From Eubacteriales Family XIII. Incertae Sedis bacterium (GTDB lineage: Bacteria > Bacillota > Clostridia > Peptostreptococcales > Anaerovoracaceae): a stretch of 36,072 bases of DNA. A model generated the notes under the pieces. The model had not been told where the DNA came from. It worked only from the letters and a program-made list of their open reading frames with translations, and did not search any database. Below, in pieces: positions 33,046-36,072 of the stretch. The DNA is taken from NCBI GenBank assembly GCA_031272365.1, contig JAISTX010000043.1, positions 1 to 36,072 on the forward strand. The letters are read 5' to 3'. Within the stretch, counting starts at the first letter, position 1. The number at the start of each line of letters is the position of its first letter. Both the position numbers and the translations under genes were made by a program.

Positions 33046-33785
33046 CCGGCCGCTGCTTCATCGTCACGGCGGGCCCGGGGTTTCCGGAGGCTGCGGGGCT
33101 TGCGGTAGGCGGCGAGGATCTCGTGCTTTGCGCGGACGGCGGTTTTGCGGCCGCGCGGGCGGCGGGCCTGCGCGTGGACGCGGTTATCGGCGACATGGAC
33201 AGCATAGACCCGGCCCTGCTTGCGGAAGCGGGGGCGGGTTTTTTGGAGATCGTCCGGCATCCTGTGGAAAAGGACGACACGGACACGCTGCTCTGCGCGA
33301 AGGAGGGGCTGGCGCGCGGGTATTCGGATTTTGTGATCCTCGGCGGCATCGGCGGGGATTTTGCGCATACGATGGCAAACCTGCAGGCGCTGTCTTTCCT
33401 CACGGACATGGAATGCGCGGCGTGCATCGTGGCGGAGGGGGGGACGCTGTTCATGGTCGACGGCGTGACCGTGAAGGCGCCCCGGCCGGGCAGCCCCGAC
33501 CCCGCCGACCTCGGCGCGCAGACCCACGAGAAGGTGTTTTGCGGCGAGCCGGGCGGGCTCTTCTCCATCTTCTCCTACGCGGAGCGCACGAGCCGCGTGA
33601 CCATCGCGGGCGCGGCCCGCTACAAGCTCACGGATGCGGTGATGACGCAGAGCTACCCCATCGGCGTGCACAATGCGTTCACGGCGGGGGCGTCAGACGG
33701 CCTGGGCGAAGGCGAAGTCCGCGTCTCCTGCGGCTTCGGGCGATTGCTGGTGGTGGTGGAGCAGGGCGGCGAAGGCTCGCACTGA
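33042..33785 (+). CDS. thiN: Thiamine pyrophosphokinase
   Basis: Transfers pyrophosphate from ATP to thiamine to make thiamine diphosphate. The 247-residue protein has ADGGFAAARAAGLRVDAVIGDMDSID, HPVEKDDTDTLLCAKEGLARG and ILGGIGGDFAHTMANLQAL, the catalytic and metal-binding motifs of the family, and a beta-rich C-terminal thiamine-binding half (GGLFSIFSYAE). It overlaps the previous gene by ATGA and so is co-translated with a redox complex it has no obvious link to. The gene ends 11 bases from the converging transporter gene. Confidence 0.92.
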   Translation: MTGRCFIVTAGPGFPEAAGLAVGGEDLVLCADGGFAAARAAGLRVDAVIGDMDSIDPALLAEAGAGFLEIVRHPVEKDDTDTLLCAKEGLARGYSDFVILGGIGGDFAHTMANLQALSFLTDMECAACIVAEGGTLFMVDGVTVKAPRPGSPDPADLGAQTHEKVFCGEPGGLFSIFSYAERTSRVTIAGAARYKLTDAVMTQSYPIGVHNAFTAGASDGLGEGEVRVSCGFGRLLVVVEQGGEGSH

Positions 33786-33796
33786 AAAAATGATGC

Positions 33797-34726
33797 TCAA
33801 ATCGCGTGGATGAGGGCCACGGCCAAGGGGATCGTGATGAACGACAGCAGCGTGGAGAGCCCCACGAGCTTGGAGGCGTAGGCCCCCTCTACGCCGTGGT
33901 GCTGCGCGATGATCGAGGTCTGCATGTGGCAGGGCATCGTCGAGGACAGCAAAAAGACGCGGAACGGCAGCCCCGTCACGCCGAGCAGGCGCATCAGCGC
34001 GAGCATCACGAGCGGGCTGATGACAAATTTCCCCGCCATGACCATGACCTCGTCCGCCGCCACGCGCGGCACGCCCCCCGCGAAGACGGTCAGGTTCGCC
34101 CCGATGACGAGCAGCGAGAGCGGCACCGTGAGCGCGGCGAGGTAGCCGAGCCCCGTGTCCAGCACGGGCGGGAGGGAAAGGCCCGCCTGCACGAGCCCCG
34201 CGCCGAGCAGCACGCCGAGGAAGCCCGGGTTGAAGACCTTCCGGAGGGACGGCGCGGCCCGCTCCGGATCCGACCCGGCCGCCGCGATCTTGGCGGCGCC
34301 GAAGCCCCAAAACGTCGCCAGCGACAGGATGTAGTAGGCGAAGAGGAAGGGCACCCCCTCCTCCCCGAAGACGATCTGGTTGATGGGGAGCCCGATGAAG
34401 ATGACGTTGGAGAAGGTGAAGCTCACCTCGAAGACCGCCCGCCGCCCGCCGCTGAGGCGCAGCGCCCGCGCGGCCCCCTTCCCGATCAGGAACATCGCCA
34501 GCAGGTGGAGCGCGGCGAGCAGCAGCAGCAGCAGGGACGACGCGAGCAGCTCCCGGTCGAAGCGCGCCGTGATGCTCGTGACGGCGAGGCAGGGCGCGGA
34601 GAGCTTGACGACGATGGCCGACAGCCCGTCCGCCGTGCGCTCCGGCCATACATGCTTGTACGTGAAAAAGAAGCCGATGGCAATAATGATGAGTATGACG
34701 CCTACGCTTTCCAGACCGCTCCACAT
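33797..34726 (-). CDS. AEC family transporter (auxin efflux carrier/malate permease type)
   Basis: A 309-residue membrane protein with about ten hydrophobic helices in two five-helix halves. The pattern VVKLSAPCLAVTSI in the first half, FTFSNVIFIGLPI in helix 4 and FLLSSTMPCHMQTSIIAQHHG near the end are typical of AEC permeases, many of which move malate or other organic anions. The reading frame extends upstream, but ATG 34726 is chosen because an extended -10 lies seven bases before it and the upstream part runs into the repeats. Transport direction and substrate are not predictable. Confidence 0.88.
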   Translation of the reverse strand: MWSGLESVGVILIIIAIGFFFTYKHVWPERTADGLSAIVVKLSAPCLAVTSITARFDRELLASSLLLLLLAALHLLAMFLIGKGAARALRLSGGRRAVFEVSFTFSNVIFIGLPINQIVFGEEGVPFLFAYYILSLATFWGFGAAKIAAAGSDPERAAPSLRKVFNPGFLGVLLGAGLVQAGLSLPPVLDTGLGYLAALTVPLSLLVIGANLTVFAGGVPRVAADEVMVMAGKFVISPLVMLALMRLLGVTGLPFRVFLLSSTMPCHMQTSIIAQHHGVEGAYASKLVGLSTLLSFITIPLAVALIHAI

Positions 34727-34733
34727 AGAACAG

Positions 34734-34742
34734 AGTATACCA
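34734..34742 (-). promoter_or_regulatory. Extended -10 for leaderless AEC mRNA
   Basis: On the minus strand TGGTATACT, seven bases (CTGTTCT) and ATG 34726. The core CGTGGTATACT is shared with 197-205 and 35151-35159. Confidence 0.65.
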
Positions 34743-34756
34743 CGTGAATCGACAAG

Positions 34757-34799
34757 GGCACCTATCCCGATTTGCGCAAGCAAATCGCTGGAAGGTGCC
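34757..34799. repeat. Two-tier hairpin
   Basis: An outer stem GGCACC/GGTGCC and an inner perfect stem CGATTTGC-GCAA-GCAAATCG with a tetraloop. It opens a run of at least five hairpins in the gene-free region between the AEC gene and abfD. No T-run follows on the plus strand. Confidence 0.7.
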
Positions 34800-34806
34800 A
34801 TGCGAG

Positions 34807-34834
34807 GAGTGCAGCGCTTCAGCGCGTGGCACTC
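34807..34834. repeat. Hairpin GAGTGC..GCACTC
   Basis: GAGTGC and AGCGC at 34807-34817 pair with GCGC and GCACTC at 34822-34834 with small mismatches. A G+C hairpin GCCGC/GCGGC (34870-34892) and a perfect GTAGCG-AA-CGCTAC (34921-34934) follow within 90 bases. Confidence 0.55.
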
Positions 34835-34943
34835 TACCGCTGACCCGGAATCCAAAAATCAAATCCAAAGCCGCGAGCCGCAGGCGAGCGGCAACCTTTA
34901 AAACAGCAAATCGGAACGCAGTAGCGAACGCTACCAAAACTGC

Positions 34944-34982
34944 ATCGAGTTCGCGGATTGGTTTGTAATCCGCGAACTCGAT
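34944..34982. repeat. Perfect 16-bp hairpin, module copy 1
   Basis: ATCGAGTTCGCGGATT (34944-34959) pairs exactly with AATCCGCGAACTCGAT (34967-34982). The surrounding module from about 34934 (CCAAAACTGC) to about 34998 (TCGGTAGTGT) is repeated 82 bases downstream at 26 of 27 positions over its first half. Confidence 0.8.
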
Positions 34983-35025
34983 TGAAAATCGGTAGTGTAG
35001 GAGGCTGTTTTCTTGCCAATACTGC

Positions 35026-35064
35026 ATCGAGTTCGCGGATTGCGCGTTGGCTCGCGAACTCGAT
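35026..35064. repeat. 12-bp hairpin, module copy 2
   Basis: ATCGAGTTCGCG (35026-35037) pairs with CGCGAACTCGAT (35053-35064); the loop differs from copy 1. Directly after it comes TTGAAAAATGGTATAGT, an extended -10 (35072-35080) where copy 1 has the weaker TCGGTAGTGT. Confidence 0.8.
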
Positions 35065-35071
35065 TGAAAAA

Positions 35072-35080
35072 TGGTATAGT
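35072..35080 (+). promoter_or_regulatory. Extended -10 after the second hairpin module
   Basis: TGGTATAGT, eight bases after the hairpin. It could start a transcript reading through the repeat at 35102 toward abfD. A second -10 (35151-35159) lies downstream. Confidence 0.45.
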
Positions 35081-35101
35081 ACGGCGAAGGCAGTTGCCGA
35101 A

Positions 35102-35130
35102 GTCACAGGGCGAATCCGTCGTTTCCAGAC
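35102..35130 (+). repeat. Promoter-linked repeat, copy 2
   Basis: Matches 32-60 at 25 of 29 positions and is followed, without the palindrome present in copy 1, by GGCGAGTTCGGCTCCAATG and the -10 at 35151-35159. This looks like the intact form of the repeat. Confidence 0.6.
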
Positions 35131-35150
35131 CGGCGAGTTCGGCTCCAATG

Positions 35151-35159
35151 TGGTATACT
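35151..35159 (+). promoter_or_regulatory. Extended -10 promoter upstream of abfD
   Basis: TGGTATACT in the same TGTGGTATACT context as 195-205. A transcript from about 35166 has a 70-base leader with AAGGGAGG before ATG 35237. Further A/T-rich boxes (TATGAT 35184-35189, TATAGATAAT) in the leader could be additional starts. Confidence 0.6.
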
Positions 35160-35236
35160 TTTTCTTGCGATGAGCGCACACGATATGATCATTTAATTGC
35201 TGTACTATAGATAATTATTTTAAGGGAGGTAGAAGC

Positions 35237-36072
35237 ATGCCATTGATGACCGGAGCGCAATATATTGAGAGCCTGCGGAAGCTGGGGACGAAAGTCTACA
35301 TTTTCGGCAAGGAGGAGAAAAACTGGGTCGACCATCCGATCATAAGGCCGTCGATCAACTGCGTGGCGATCACGTACGACCTGGCGCACGATCCGCAGCA
35401 CGCGGACCTGATGACGGCGACGAGCAACCTGACGGGCAACAAGATCAACCGCTTCTCGCACCTGCACCAGAGCACGGAGGACCTGATCAAGAAGGTCAAG
35501 ATGCAGCGGCTGCTCGGGCGCAAGACGGCGTCTTGCTTCCAGCGCTGCGTCGGGATGGACGCCTTCAACGCGGTCTTCTCGACGACGTACGAGACGGACC
35601 AGAAATGCGGCACGCATTACCACGAAAACTTCAAGCGCTTCCTCACGATGGTGCAGGATCTGGACCTGACCGTGGACGGCGCGATGACGGACCCGAAGGG
35701 CGACCGCGGCAAGGGCCAGGGCGCGCAGGCGGACGCCGACCTGTTCGTGCACGTCGTCGAGAAGCGCCCGGACGGCATCGTCGTGCGCGGCGCGAAGGCG
35801 CACCAGACGGGCTCGATCAACTCCCACTGGCATCTCATCATGCCGACGCAGGCGGTCAGCGAGGAGGATAAGGCGTACGCGGTCAGCTTCGCCGTGCCCT
35901 CGGACGCGCCGGGGCTGTTCATGGTCTACGGGCGGCAGTCGTGCGACACGCGCAAGCTCGAGCCGGGCGCGGACGTCGACCTCGGCAACAAGCAGTTCGG
36001 CGGCCAGGAGGCGCTCGTCGTCTTCGACAACGTCTTCGTGCCGAACGAGTACATCTTCCAGTGCGAAGAGGC
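35237..36072 (+). CDS. abfD: 4-Hydroxybutyryl-CoA dehydratase / vinylacetyl-CoA isomerase, 3' end outside window
   Basis: Oxygen-sensitive FAD and [4Fe-4S] enzyme that dehydrates 4-hydroxybutyryl-CoA to crotonyl-CoA in 4-aminobutyrate and succinate fermentation. The first 278 residues are present. MTGAQYIESLRKL, ENWVDHPIIRPSINC-like (KNWVDHPIIRPSINCV), NRFSHLHQSTEDL, KTASCFQRCVGMDAFNAVFSTTYE with cluster ligands Cys100 and Cys104, DGAMTDPKGDRG, KAHQTGSINSH and LGNKQFGGQEALVVFDNVFVPNEYIF match AbfD closely. The remaining cluster ligands (His and Cys near 293 and 300) lie beyond the window. Position 198 is Trp in NSHWH where I recall Glu in the Clostridium aminobutyricum enzyme. GGGAGG precedes the ATG. 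Confidence 0.93.
   Translation, partial: MPLMTGAQYIESLRKLGTKVYIFGKEEKNWVDHPIIRPSINCVAITYDLAHDPQHADLMTATSNLTGNKINRFSHLHQSTEDLIKKVKMQRLLGRKTASCFQRCVGMDAFNAVFSTTYETDQKCGTHYHENFKRFLTMVQDLDLTVDGAMTDPKGDRGKGQGAQADADLFVHVVEKRPDGIVVRGAKAHQTGSINSHWHLIMPTQAVSEEDKAYAVSFAVPSDAPGLFMVYGRQSCDTRKLEPGADVDLGNKQFGGQEALVVFDNVFVPNEYIFQCEE

Noticed and set aside
33786..33796. Terminator between thiN and the AEC gene
   Set aside because: There is an A-run (T-run on the minus strand) but no adequate hairpin next to it on either strand.

Overview
The window is about two-thirds G+C and densely packed with bacterial genes. Its content fits a strictly anaerobic, fermentative member of the Clostridia (Firmicutes) with unusually high G+C. 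Evidence for this: a biotin-dependent decarboxylase set, an oxygen-sensitive 4-hydroxybutyryl-CoA dehydratase, a flavin/Fe-S electron-bifurcating-type complex, a corrinoid-protein reactivase of the RACE type, a SipW/TasA/BsaA-type surface-fibre operon, and the tilS-ftsH-coaX-dus gene order common in Firmicutes. The species cannot be named from the sequence; an amino-acid or 4-aminobutyrate fermenting lineage is a guess. No rRNA, tRNA, CRISPR array or transposase gene was seen.

Layout. 1-246: promoter region with a long palindrome. 247-9529 (+): secreted PpiC foldase, tilS, ftsH, three genes of a methylmalonyl-CoA decarboxylase-like complex (carboxyltransferase, small delta/epsilon-like protein, biotin carrier), coaX and a tRNA-dihydrouridine synthase. 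9546-10535 (+): DUF6273 lipoprotein. 10552-14742 (-): ABC-F ATPase, dinB, saccharopine dehydrogenase-like enzyme. 15059-20037 (+): ABC permease and binding lipoprotein without an ATPase, a QueG-like Fe-S protein, a RACE-family corrinoid activator and a DUF2284 protein. 20038-20538: inverted-repeat element. 20539-23122 (+): miaB and a threonine dehydratase. 23308-26863 (+): coiled-coil protein, SipW signal peptidase, BsaA/TasA-like fibre protein, PKTGD wall-anchored protein and a second SipW-type exported protein, followed by a MerR regulator (26896-27720). 27813-33785 (+): isochorismatase-like hydrolase, a three-subunit NuoE/NuoF/GltD-fusion complex resembling the Sporomusa-type (Stn) transhydrogenase, and thiamine pyrophosphokinase. 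33797-34726 (-): AEC transporter. 34727-35236: array of hairpins and repeated promoter-like modules. 35237 to the end (+): abfD, cut by the window edge.

How parts may work together. AbfD, the decarboxylase set and the Stn-like complex would serve fermentation of C4/amino-acid substrates and redox balancing between NADH, NADPH and ferredoxin. The RACE, QueG-like and DUF2284 genes suggest corrinoid-dependent methyl or related chemistry on a compound imported by the linked ABC system, but no methyltransferase lies in the window. The SipW cluster probably builds a surface fibre.

The most unusual features are: (i) six genes whose -10 box lies only 6-8 nt before the ATG, with no Shine-Dalgarno site, implying leaderless mRNAs; (ii) promoter-carrying palindromic repeats shared between distant intergenic regions; (iii) the SipW/BsaA operon with its coiled-coil first gene; (iv) the corrinoid-activator/ABC cluster behind a perfect 15-bp palindrome.
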